Positions 18,196 through 26,150 of a stretch of 64,000 nucleotides of DNA are shown one piece after another. The stretch spans positions 85,697 to 149,696 of the forward strand of contig ABHC01000014.1 in assembly GCA_000171835.1 (NCBI GenBank), in the 5' to 3' direction. A program made the position numbers and the translations under genes. The DNA is from an alpha proteobacterium BAL199 (GTDB taxonomy: Bacteria; Pseudomonadota; Alphaproteobacteria; Thalassobaculales; Thalassobaculaceae). Every line of letters starts with the position of its first letter. The first letter of the stretch is position 1. Below the pieces are notes generated by a model. It was not told the origin of the DNA. It ran no database searches and was given only the letters and a program-made list of their open reading frames with translations.

Positions 18196-19209
18196 TTACC
18201 GGGGGAGCGGTTCGAACACCAGCTTCGGATTGGGATCGCGCGGGTCGGGCGTGACATCGGACATGCGCCGGATCGGCCGCAGGCCCTCGTCGGTGAGTTG
18301 CGAGTACCGCCAGTAGTCTGCCGGAAACGGCGCCAGCAGCTGACTGGCCGTGCCGTTGTAGTTGATGATCAAGTGCGGATGGAACTCGACGACGAAGGTC
18401 GTGCGTCGCTGCTCGATGATCCGGTGCGCGCCGTCGACCACGGCAATCTCGTGACCCTCGACGTCGACCTTGACCATGGCCGGCCACAGGCCGTCCCGGC
18501 CGAACGCGTCGTCCAGCGTGATGATCGGCACGAAATCCTCGACGATCGAGTCCGGTTCGTCCTGCACGAAGCGCTGCGCGTCGCTTTCGATCTGACCGCC
18601 GGGCGTGGTGTCGGTCCGCGCGATCATCGACAGCCCGGAGCGACGCGACGCGCCGGCGTGCAACGGCCGCAGCGTGTCGAAGGCGTTGATCGCGGCGAGC
18701 TGTTCGATCAGCGGGATCAGTTCGCGTTGGATCTCGATCGCGAAGGCGGCAGCACCGGTGGTGGCGGCGAACGCGCTGATGTAGCCGACATGGGCGCCGA
18801 CATCGACGAACACGTCCCCGGGGCGCAATCGCTCGCAGATGAAGTTGATCAGCGTCTTCTCGTAGTCCTTGCCGTACTCGTCGGCCATCGCCTTGAAGGC
18901 GACCGCGCCGGGGTCGTCCAGCGGAAACAGGATTTCCCGGCCGTTCGGCGCCGTCATGCTCCACGTCTTGGAGCGGCAATAACGGCCGGCCTGTTTGCTC
19001 AATAGTCCGGCAAGCTGGGTTAGCCGGGACAGGAAGTAGCGCGGGCCGTCGGCGCCCGGCAGGGTCGCCGCCTGGCACAGAACCCGGGACATGCGTCCGA
19101 GGTCACTGCGGGCGAAGGGCGGCCAACTTGATGCCATCAACGCGGCCGGATCGGTCGGCGCTTCCACTGCGCGCCGGCGCGCCTCGGCCTTGGACTTGTA
19201 GATGTGCAT
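18196..19209 (-). CDS. FkbM-family methyltransferase, copy 4
   Basis: 337 residues from the ATG at 19209 (MHIYKSKAEARRRAVE, aligned with the start of copy 2). The frame is open much further upstream, to 19797, but that part overlaps copy 5 in another frame and is not coding. The SAM motif VDVGAHVGYISAFAA, VKVDVEGHEIAVVDGA and FVVEFHPHLI are intact, with the C-terminal DPRDPNPKLVFEP signature. With copy 3 it shares FPL...GAVAFKAMADEYGxDYEK, so copies 3 and 4 form one subgroup and copies 1 and 2 another. Probable sugar O-methyltransferase. Confidence 0.9.
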   Translation of the reverse strand: MHIYKSKAEARRRAVEAPTDPAALMASSWPPFARSDLGRMSRVLCQAATLPGADGPRYFLSRLTQLAGLLSKQAGRYCRSKTWSMTAPNGREILFPLDDPGAVAFKAMADEYGKDYEKTLINFICERLRPGDVFVDVGAHVGYISAFAATTGAAAFAIEIQRELIPLIEQLAAINAFDTLRPLHAGASRRSGLSMIARTDTTPGGQIESDAQRFVQDEPDSIVEDFVPIITLDDAFGRDGLWPAMVKVDVEGHEIAVVDGAHRIIEQRRTTFVVEFHPHLIINYNGTASQLLAPFPADYWRYSQLTDEGLRPIRRMSDVTPDPRDPNPKLVFEPLPR

Positions 19210-19295
19210 CGACGGCTCCGCCCGTTCAGTCGTTGATCGGGACAGGATACCAGCGGCGGCGCACCGCTGCGAGGCTGTCCCCCAAGGGCGCGCGG

Positions 19296-20318
19296 TTACG
19301 TGGCCGGCGGGCGGAACAACAGCTTGATGTTCTCCAGGTCGGGATCGTGCGCGAAGTTCCGATCGGCCGCCGTTACTGGGCGGGTCGTGCCGTCGTCCTG
19401 CAGAACGTCGCGCTGCCAGTTCTCGGGAATGCAGGCGAACAGGTCCTCGGCCTTGTGGCCGAAATCGCCGATCAGGTGCGGGTGGAACTCGATCAGGAAG
19501 GTGGTGCGCCCGCCGGCGATCAGCGATTGGGCGCCGCGCAGCGCGTGCACCTCGTAGCCCTCGACGTCGAGCTTCACCAGATCGGGGACCACCGGATCGC
19601 GGCCGAACACGGTGTCGAGCCGCACGCACAGGATCGCGTCGAACAGCGCCTTGCGGTAGGCGTCCGGCGGCGGTGCGGCGATCTCGTCGTTGACGCGCAG
19701 GCCCGGGGTCGGATTGAAGCGCAGGTTGAAGATCAGGCCGTCGTGATTGCCGACGGCGGCGTTGATCACATGCGCTCGGTCCAGCTTGTTGGCCCACAGG
19801 TTGCGCCGGACCTCCAGCAACAGGTCGGGGTGCATCTCGAACGCCACCACGATCGCGCCGGCCGCCGCCAGGATGGTGCTGTAATAGCCGACATGGGCGC
19901 CGACATCGGCGATCACCGCGCCGCGCCTGGCTTCGCGGACCATCCAGCGCAGCACGCCGGGCTCATAGTCGCGGCCGCCCTCGCGGACCAGGCCGAGGAA
20001 CGACCGGGACGCATCGGTGGCGACGCTGAACGACAACGGACCGACGCCGTCGACCTGTACGGTCTCGAACGGCCCGGTCTGCGCCACGATGCCGTCGCGG
20101 TGGCTGAAGGTATCCAGGGTCCGCTTCAGCGGGCCGCGGTGCCGTTCCAGCGAGGCGGCGGGGATGCCCAGCACCTGGACCCAGTCCAGCAGCTTGCGCG
20201 ATCGGGCGATGTCGATGCGCGACCGGGCAACGCCCAGACAGGCGGCCAGGGCCATGGGGTTGGCCGGCTCCTGTGTCGCCTTGGCGAGGGCGAGAATGGC
20301 CGGACGGTCGGCGGACAT
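19296..20318 (-). CDS. FkbM-family methyltransferase, copy 5 (divergent)
   Basis: 340 residues. It keeps the FkbM plan, with a SAM site ADVGAHVGYYSTILAAAG, a LVKLDVEGYEVHALRGAQ segment and FLIEFHPHLIGDF, but differs from copies 1-4 in the N-terminal half and ends in ENIKLLFRPPAT instead of the PNPKLVFEP signature. It therefore looks like an older member of the array. It lies 86 bp upstream of copy 4 on the same strand. Its start region is divergent from the carbamoylase gene (155 bp between starts). Confidence 0.88.
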   Translation of the reverse strand: MSADRPAILALAKATQEPANPMALAACLGVARSRIDIARSRKLLDWVQVLGIPAASLERHRGPLKRTLDTFSHRDGIVAQTGPFETVQVDGVGPLSFSVATDASRSFLGLVREGGRDYEPGVLRWMVREARRGAVIADVGAHVGYYSTILAAAGAIVVAFEMHPDLLLEVRRNLWANKLDRAHVINAAVGNHDGLIFNLRFNPTPGLRVNDEIAAPPPDAYRKALFDAILCVRLDTVFGRDPVVPDLVKLDVEGYEVHALRGAQSLIAGGRTTFLIEFHPHLIGDFGHKAEDLFACIPENWQRDVLQDDGTTRPVTAADRNFAHDPDLENIKLLFRPPAT

Positions 20319-20473
20319 GGGCGGCGGCTCCTCGGGCGCTGCGAACCGGAAAACTATAGTCGACCGATGGCCGTGGGTCTTGGAGCGCGCGTCGTCGGCT
20401 TATACACTGGCCGGCGAGCCTCGGCGTCCGCCGCAAGGCCCTCCGAATCGAGCCGTCGAACGAGGAATCTGTC

Positions 20474-21421
20474 ATGAGCCGCATCATCAACGTGGGCGCC
20501 GCCCAGCTTGGCCCGATCGCCCCGGACGAAAGTCGGGTCAGCGCCGTCAACCGCATGATCGACCTGCTGAAGCAGGCCAAGGATCGTGGCGTGAAGCTGG
20601 TGGTGTTCCCGGAACTGGCGCTGACCACTTTCTTCCCGCGCTACTACGAGCAGGACATCTCGAAGATGGACCACCACTTCGAGCGCGGCGACATGCCGAC
20701 GCCGGAGACCCGTCCACTGTTCGAGAAGGCCAAGGAGTTCGGCATCGGTTTCTACCTCGGATACGCCGAACTGACCGAGGGCGGCCATCGCTTCAACACC
20801 TCGATCCTGGTGGACGATACCGGCAAGATCGTCGGCAAGTACCGCAAGGTCCACCTGCCCGGCCATTCCGAGTACGACGGCAAACGGCCGTGGCAGCACC
20901 TGGAGAAGCGCTATTTCGAACCCGGCGACCTCGGGTTCAACGTCTGGCGCTCGATGGGCGGCATCATGGGGATGTGCATCTGCAACGACCGGCGCTGGCC
21001 GGAGACCTACCGGGTGATGTCGCTGAAGGGCGTGGAGATCGTCATGCTCGGCTACAACACCCCGGACGTGAACACCTCGGCACCCGAGCCGAACCATCTG
21101 CGGATGTTCCACAACCATCTGGTCATGCAGGCCAGCGCCTACCAGAACTCCTGCTTCGTGGTGGCGACCGCCAAGGCCGGCATCGAGGACGGCTGCATGC
21201 TGATCGGCGGCTCCTGCATCATCCAGCCTTCGGGCGAGATCGTATCGCTCGCCACCACCGTCCAGGACGAGTTGATCACCTCGGCCTGCGACCTCGACCT
21301 CGCCAAGATGGGCAAGGAGACGGTGTTCAACTTCGCCAAGCACCGCCGGATCGAGCACTACGGCATCATCACCAGCCAGACCGGCGTGGTCGAGCCGGCG
21401 ATGGATCGGGCGGCGGAGTAA
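20474..21421 (+). CDS. N-carbamoyl-D-amino-acid amidohydrolase (nitrilase superfamily)
   Basis: 315 residues. The Glu-Lys-Cys triad of the nitrilase fold is readable: Glu47 in VFPELALTTFFPR, Lys125 in KYRKVHLPG and Cys170 in ICNDRRWPE. The flanking sequence (ELALTTFFPRY, EKRYFEPGDLGF, GYNTPDVN, EGCMLIGGSC) closely follows the Agrobacterium D-carbamoylases as I remember them. The enzyme hydrolyses N-carbamoyl-D-amino acids to the amino acid, CO2 and ammonia, the step after the hydantoinase at 11255. A GAGGAA ribosome-binding site is present before the ATG. The FkbM/glycosyltransferase array lies between the two pathway genes. Confidence 0.92.
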   Translation: MSRIINVGAAQLGPIAPDESRVSAVNRMIDLLKQAKDRGVKLVVFPELALTTFFPRYYEQDISKMDHHFERGDMPTPETRPLFEKAKEFGIGFYLGYAELTEGGHRFNTSILVDDTGKIVGKYRKVHLPGHSEYDGKRPWQHLEKRYFEPGDLGFNVWRSMGGIMGMCICNDRRWPETYRVMSLKGVEIVMLGYNTPDVNTSAPEPNHLRMFHNHLVMQASAYQNSCFVVATAKAGIEDGCMLIGGSCIIQPSGEIVSLATTVQDELITSACDLDLAKMGKETVFNFAKHRRIEHYGIITSQTGVVEPAMDRAAE

Positions 21422-21558
21422 GGTTGGTCGCCGGCCCTTCGTGGCCGACCTGCGGTCGGCGCCTCAGGACGGTAGAGTTTGATTATATCAACGAATTATC
21501 TCTATCGACCTGAGGTGCGAGCGCAGCGCGCCACGACGGGTATGAAGCGCAGAGCGGG

Positions 21559-22833
21559 CTACAGCCCCTTGACCGCGTGCGAGCCGACCTTGAGCGGACG
21601 GCGGGTGGCGAGCAGCAGGCGCGCCTCGGCCGCCCGTCCCTGTTTCAGCAAAGCGCCGAGCAACGCGTACTCGACCAGATCGCGCTGGGCGCGGCTGCCG
21701 CCGATCCGCTCGTGATCGGCCATGGAGCGCGTCAGGTGCCCGGTCGCTGCCTCCCATTCGCCGTCGGCGATCGCCCGGAACCCCTCGGCTAGGGTGCGGA
21801 CCAGATCGCCGGCCGGTCCCTTGGCGTCGGCGATGATCTTCGATAGCGCGGTACCGTTACCGGCCATGGCGTGGGCCAGGGCGGCGTGGACGTCGGCGAA
21901 GGCGATGCCCGGGTTCGGGAAGATTCGGGCGGCGGTGTCGCTGACCTGCTTCCAGCGTTCGGCCGGCACGGCGACGCCGGCAAGCTCGGCGCGGTACAGC
22001 AGCGAGGCGGTGTCGGTCACCAGGTTGAGCGGCGGACCCCAGGCGGCGTCCGGTGCGACGTCGGCGTCCAGCACCCGCCACATGGTCTCCACGTCGCCCC
22101 GCTCCAGTGCCCACAGCGCCACGTGCCAGGAGATGTGGCAATGCAACTGGCCGGCCTTGTCGTAGTCGCGCCGCCAGTCGTCGATGTAGCGGTAGCCGGC
22201 CTCGGTCTCGCCGGCCTCATAGTAGACGTGCGAGCGGATGTGGGCGGCGTGGGCGTTGCGCGGGTGGAGTGCCAACGAGCGCTCGATGGTCTCGGTCGCC
22301 GGGCCGGTCTGGCCGGCCTCGACCTGCGAGAAGGCGTGCTGGCACAGGAACCACCAATCCTCGCCGTAATGCGGTGCCAGGGCGGCGGTGAACGCCAGCT
22401 GCTCGGCCTCGCGGCCCGGCTTGCCGCTGAAGCCGATCATGCCGAACACGCCGGTGCAGGTCTGGGCGATCATGGCGTCGCGTGGATGCTCGAGCAGATG
22501 TGTACGGATCGCCTTGTAGGCGGCCGGGCCGTTGCCAGCGACCAGCAGGCCGAGGGCGTCGACATGCGCCGCCTCGCGGGCCGACAGGCCGCCAGCCAGG
22601 GCTTGGGCCGCTGCCATCGGAGTCTTGGTGTCGCCGCCCATGCCCATGGCCTGCCGGGTGCGGGCGAGGGCGGCGTAACCGAGCGCGAAACCGTCGTCGG
22701 CGGCGACGGCGGCCTCGAACGCTTCCTCGACACCAGGCATGGCGGCCAGGAAGCGGTCGACGCCGTCGACGTAGCGGTCGCGGGCGGTGGCGGAGGCGGT
22801 GGCAAGCGCGTTGCCGTAGCGGTCCTGGAGCAT
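21559..22833 (-). CDS. TTC38-like tetratricopeptide-repeat protein
   Basis: 424 residues of mostly alpha-helical repeats: AAVAADDGFALGYAALA, ERSLALHPRNAHAAHI, HVYYEAGETEAGYRYID and later TPR-like helical hairpins. The order of motifs (HPRDAM, FSGKPGREAEQLAFTAALAP, GEDWWFLCQHAF) matches bacterial TTC38-family proteins, which are cytoplasmic and of unknown role. No signal peptide. It is convergent with the carbamoylase gene across 137 bp that hold no other gene. Its upstream neighbour on the same strand is the extensin-like gene, 84 bp away. Confidence 0.8.
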   Translation of the reverse strand: MLQDRYGNALATASATARDRYVDGVDRFLAAMPGVEEAFEAAVAADDGFALGYAALARTRQAMGMGGDTKTPMAAAQALAGGLSAREAAHVDALGLLVAGNGPAAYKAIRTHLLEHPRDAMIAQTCTGVFGMIGFSGKPGREAEQLAFTAALAPHYGEDWWFLCQHAFSQVEAGQTGPATETIERSLALHPRNAHAAHIRSHVYYEAGETEAGYRYIDDWRRDYDKAGQLHCHISWHVALWALERGDVETMWRVLDADVAPDAAWGPPLNLVTDTASLLYRAELAGVAVPAERWKQVSDTAARIFPNPGIAFADVHAALAHAMAGNGTALSKIIADAKGPAGDLVRTLAEGFRAIADGEWEAATGHLTRSMADHERIGGSRAQRDLVEYALLGALLKQGRAAEARLLLATRRPLKVGSHAVKGL

Positions 22834-22917
22834 GGGTGGTTCTGTCCTGTTCGAGGTTGCCGCGCCATTCTTGCCTGTCCGTTACTGAATTCAAAAGACG
22901 AACGTGTGGCGGCTCCG

Positions 22918-23592
22918 TTATCGGCACACCCCGAACGGCCCCATGTCGAGGTGGAAGTGGTCGTGGTGGGCGGCGTTGTAGTCGGGGCTGAGCACGCCCT
23001 TGAACAGGCCGCAGGCGCCGTCGCGCAGGTCGCGCAGGAACGCCTGTTCGGCGGGTTTCCCGTCCCAGCCTCCCGTCAAGGTGATACGCCGCCCATCCGC
23101 CAACCTGAAGCCGGCGACATCGATGGCGTTGGCGGTGGCGTGCTGGCTCGGCAAGCTGGTCGGGCCGTTGCCGATCCGACGGCAGGAATAGGTACCGAGA
23201 TGGTCGATGCGGACGACCGGACTGCCGAAATGGCGTTCGGCGGAGGGCGAGACGACTTCGCGTTCCCACAGATACAGCGCAGCTGCCATCGGGCAGGTCA
23301 CCCGCACCGGGGCCGAGTAGGCGATGGTCGAGCGTTGCAGTTCCACCGCGTTCAGGAAGCCGCAGAACTCGCCGGTCCGACGGCTGTCGATCGGCCGTGC
23401 CTGCAGCGCCGATATGTCGAGAACACCCCGGCACAACAGGGGATCGTAGCGCAGCGCGGAAAGCTGAAAGCCGGTGGCGATTCCGATCGGACGGTCCAGA
23501 TCGAGTCGTTTGTATGGCAGGTGCTGTGGTGGGATCGGGTGCAGCTTGAGCACGGTCGCGCCGGCGGCCAGCAGCACGAGTGCGGCCAGCAA
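22918..23592 (-). CDS. Extensin-like C-terminal domain protein, start uncertain
   Basis: The frame codes for a membrane-anchored extensin-like domain: one hydrophobic helix (LLAALVLLAAGATVL), then an envelope domain with CRGVLDIS, GEFCGFLNA, VRVTCPMAAALYLW, SQHATANAIDVAGF, a C-terminal HHDHFHLDMGPFGVC and five or six cysteines. Between the start of tlyA (23797, other strand) and the hydrophobic helix the frame has no ATG, GTG or TTG; the first usable codon is TTG at 23592, taken here. An ATG at about 23698 lies in another frame, so a frameshift or an unusual start is possible. Extensin-like proteins of alphaproteobacteria are thought to act on or bind the cell wall. Confidence 0.75.
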   Translation of the reverse strand: MLAALVLLAAGATVLKLHPIPPQHLPYKRLDLDRPIGIATGFQLSALRYDPLLCRGVLDISALQARPIDSRRTGEFCGFLNAVELQRSTIAYSAPVRVTCPMAAALYLWEREVVSPSAERHFGSPVVRIDHLGTYSCRRIGNGPTSLPSQHATANAIDVAGFRLADGRRITLTGGWDGKPAEQAFLRDLRDGACGLFKGVLSPDYNAAHHDHFHLDMGPFGVCR

Positions 23593-23796
23593 GGGCAGGG
23601 CGGCGTGGGCGGTCGCGCGGCCAAGCCATGCGCTCCGATTGCGTCCAGCGTCTTCGGGCGGCTCAGGCTTCGGCTGGTCGATGGCATTGTCCCCGCAAGG
23701 GCGATCGGATAATCGATCCGGCCCACGATCCTGGAATGCTAGGATTGAAACGCGGCCACAGCGTGGCCGGACCGTGTTGAACCCGGGACGACTTTC

Positions 23797-24549
23797 ATGA
23801 AGCGCCGCCTCGATCAGCTTCTCGTCGACCGTGGGCTGGTGGAGTCCCGTTCCCGGGCCCAGGCCCTGGTGATGGCCGGTCTGGTGTTCTCCGGCGAACG
23901 TAAGCTGGAGAAGGCGGGCCTGCAGGTCGCCGAAGACATCGCCCTCGACGTGCGCGGTCAGGATCACCCGTGGGTGTCGCGCGGCGGGCTGAAGCTGGCC
24001 CACGCTCTGGAAGAGTTCGCCATCGATCCGACCGGGTTCGTCGCCCTGGACGTTGGCGCCTCGACCGGGGGGTTTACCGATGTGCTGCTGACCAACGGCG
24101 CCGTCAAGGTCTACGCGGTCGACGTCGGGCACGGTCAACTCGCGTGGAAGCTCCGCTCCGATCCGCGGGTGGTGGTGCTAGAGAAAACCAACGCCCGGCA
24201 TCTGACGGCCGAGCAGGTGCCGGAGCCGATCGACATGGTGGTGTGCGACGCCAGCTTCATCTCGCTGCGGACTGTGCTGCCGGCACCGCTGGCCCTGGCG
24301 CGGGTTGGTGCCCGACTGGCGGCGCTGATCAAGCCGCAGTTCGAGGCCGGTCGGGAGCAGGTCGGCAAGGGCGGGGTGGTCCGCGATCCCGAGGTGCACG
24401 AGGCGGTATGCGCCGATATCCGTCGCTGGCTCGACGGGGCATCCGGCGGGGTGATGTCGGACTGGCGGGTCGACGGCATCACGCGGTCGCCGATCACCGG
24501 GCCGGAAGGCAACGTCGAATTCCTGATCGTCGCAACGCGCGTGTGCTAG
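23797..24549 (+). CDS. tlyA: TlyA-family rRNA 2'-O-methyltransferase
   Basis: 250 residues: an N-terminal S4 RNA-binding domain (KRRLDQLLVDRGLVESRSRAQALVMAG), then an FtsJ-like Rossmann domain with a SAM site at ALDVGASTGGFTDVLL, VDVGHGQLAW, and the LIKPQFEAGREQVGKGGVVRD block. It methylates 16S/23S rRNA ribose (known from mycobacterial TlyA). The stop TAG at 24547-24549 coincides with the CTAG into which the MITE-like element at 24549 has inserted; the duplicated TA preserves the stop. Confidence 0.92.
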   Translation: MKRRLDQLLVDRGLVESRSRAQALVMAGLVFSGERKLEKAGLQVAEDIALDVRGQDHPWVSRGGLKLAHALEEFAIDPTGFVALDVGASTGGFTDVLLTNGAVKVYAVDVGHGQLAWKLRSDPRVVVLEKTNARHLTAEQVPEPIDMVVCDASFISLRTVLPAPLALARVGARLAALIKPQFEAGREQVGKGGVVRDPEVHEAVCADIRRWLDGASGGVMSDWRVDGITRSPITGPEGNVEFLIVATRVC

Positions 24550-24642
24550 TGGTGAAAATCAAACGGGTGAGTCCGTCTGGATCGGCAGATTTCCGCCATG
24601 CGTTTGCTGATGCACGGGTTTCATCTGTCTGATTCCCACCAC
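24549..24642. repeat. MITE-like element, copy 1 (94 bp, IS630-type ends)
   Basis: A 94-bp sequence with imperfect 16-bp terminal inverted repeats (GTGGTGAAAATCAAAC left, GTGGTGGGAATCAGAC right on the opposite strand; 13 of 16 match) flanked by TA on both sides within CTAG...CTAG (24546-24645). An identical copy in opposite orientation is at 33038-33131. It codes for no protein. The TIRs share the pattern GTGGnnnRAATCnRAC with the IS630 element at 60817-61965, so an IS630-family transposase probably mobilised it. Confidence 0.85.
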
Positions 24643-24677
24643 TAGGCTCGACCCGCCACGGTATGGGAGAGTGGCTC

Positions 24678-25649
24678 ATGATCGACAGTCCGGACCGTTC
24701 CAAAGCCGCCGACCTGCTTGCCTTGGAGGTTGCGCCTCGCCCGCTCGGATTGTCGAAGCCGGTGGGCGCCTCGCCGGCCCAGGCCTCGCCGTCGCTGGCG
24801 CGTCTGAACGATATGGTGGTCGCGACGCTCGGGGCGGTCCAGCGCGACTGGCTGCGCGGTCTGTATCACGCACGGCCGACCGGCGACGGCAGCGGCGATC
24901 TGGTCGATCGCGCCGCAGAGCGGACCGACCACATGGAGTTGCGCCGCCAGATCAACATCGAAGCCATGCTGCAAAGGGCGCTGCGCATCCTGCCCGACAC
25001 AGTCGAGGAGGGTACCCCCGATCCGGATTGGTCGGCGCGTTTCTTCAATGCCGTAGCGGACATCTCCGACGCAGAGTTCTCGCGGTTGTGGGCTCGTTTG
25101 CTGGTGACAGAGGTGCGGCGGCCGGGCGCGGTGCCGCTGAACACGCTGCATCAGTTGCCGGGTTTGTCCAAAGAGGGATTGCGGCTGTTCACCCGGTTCG
25201 CGGCGTTCGCCGTCAACAACTTCGTGATCCGGCTGAACCAGGAGTTCTTCGACGGCAAAGACGTGACCGGCGACCAGATCCTGCTCCTTGAGGAGTATGG
25301 CTTGGTGCGAACCAACCGCGACCTGAACCGGGTGTTCCAGAGCCAGCGCAGCGACCGGTTCTCGACCAACCTGCTGTATGCCGACAAGGCCTTGCGGATC
25401 ACCAATCCCGATCAGAAGAAGCAGCTCAACCTGCCGTGCTACCGGTTGACCGAAGCCGGCAGCACGCTGGCCCGGGCGCTGTTCGACGAGGGCGAGATCA
25501 GAGCGGATACCGACTACATCGTGGAGATCGTGCGCACCTTGCAGCGCCAGGGCTTCCAGACCGCCCAGGCCGACATTCTGGAGCGAACCGACGAGCAGGT
25601 CGTCTCAAAGCACTCGCCGTTCTGCGACATCGCGGTGCTGCGGCGTTAG
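24678..25649 (+). CDS. DUF2806-domain protein
   Basis: 323 residues from the ATG at 24678, which has GGGAGAG six bases upstream; an ATG at 24663 in the same frame is the alternative. The middle part has the DUF2806 arrangement as I recall it: DPDWSARFFNAVADISDAEFSRLWARLL, then GAVPLNTLHQLPGLSKEGLRLF. The C-terminal ~100 residues contain a winged-helix-like segment (CYRLTEAGSTLARAL). Function unknown. It starts 33 bp after the MITE-like element and ends with a 4-bp overlap with the convergent gene. Confidence 0.8.
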   Translation: MIDSPDRSKAADLLALEVAPRPLGLSKPVGASPAQASPSLARLNDMVVATLGAVQRDWLRGLYHARPTGDGSGDLVDRAAERTDHMELRRQINIEAMLQRALRILPDTVEEGTPDPDWSARFFNAVADISDAEFSRLWARLLVTEVRRPGAVPLNTLHQLPGLSKEGLRLFTRFAAFAVNNFVIRLNQEFFDGKDVTGDQILLLEEYGLVRTNRDLNRVFQSQRSDRFSTNLLYADKALRITNPDQKKQLNLPCYRLTEAGSTLARALFDEGEIRADTDYIVEIVRTLQRQGFQTAQADILERTDEQVVSKHSPFCDIAVLRR

Positions 25650-26134
25650 ATCATCGACTCGATGAACACGTCGTCGATCATGCTGGGGTAGCGCTCCAGC
25701 AGCTTCACACGGGTGTCTTCCTTGAAGGCCCGGATCTGCTCAGTCGTCGGACGGCCTTGTTCGAACAGGCGCACGGCTAGCGGATAGACGATGCCGTTCA
25801 TTACATTCTTTTGAGGTTCAAGCTGGGTGCGGGCTAACTCGGTGGTGGTCTGAACCGCCACCCGGATCCGGGCTTCCAGCGGCTGCCCCTGGACGAACAA
25901 CGAGATGGAGAACGGGCCGAGGGCCAGAACCTTCGGGCCGACCGCGTGACGATAGAGAATCTCGCGATTGAACTCCTTGTCCTTCTTCTTCTGGCTCTTC
26001 TCGGCGTCCTTGCGTTGGGTCGTCGATTTCTCTTCCGCGCGGAGTTCGAAGACCGGCGCCGACACGATGCCAATACCCAGCACCACGGCCAGCGCCAGCA
26101 AGCCGCCACGAAGGCCCAGCCATTGTTTGGTCAT
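25646..26134 (-). CDS. Conserved secreted/membrane protein of unknown function
   Basis: 162 residues. A hydrophobic N-terminal helix (GGLLALAVVLGIGIVSAPVF) is followed by a highly charged Lys/Glu stretch (about 35-57), then a beta-alpha domain with SISLFVQGQPLEARIRVAVQ and a LLERYPSMIDDVFIESMI end. The topology (single N-terminal anchor, charged linker, compact periplasmic domain) resembles FliL-type proteins, but the similarity I see is not enough to name it. The gene lies 16 bp downstream of sppA on the same strand and is probably the last gene of the fabI-aroC-sppA group. Confidence 0.7.
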   Translation of the reverse strand: MTKQWLGLRGGLLALAVVLGIGIVSAPVFELRAEEKSTTQRKDAEKSQKKKDKEFNREILYRHAVGPKVLALGPFSISLFVQGQPLEARIRVAVQTTTELARTQLEPQKNVMNGIVYPLAVRLFEQGRPTTEQIRAFKEDTRVKLLERYPSMIDDVFIESMI

Positions 26135-26150
26135 CGCGAAATTCTCCCCA

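Noticed and set aside
19210..19797. Long upstream extension of FkbM copy 4 in the same open frame
   Set aside because: It overlaps FkbM copy 5 in another frame; the paralogues start at a position equal to 19209, and the extension has only the Arg/Pro/Ala-rich look of a shadow frame.
21871..23712. Plus-strand frame of 613 codons across the TTC38-like and extensin-like genes
   Set aside because: It crosses two real genes on the other strand and has Gly/Arg/Val-rich shadow composition.
23593..24138. Extension of the extensin-like frame through tlyA
   Set aside because: It runs antisense to the S4 and methyltransferase domains of tlyA, whose coding signal is clear, and has no match to extensin-like proteins.
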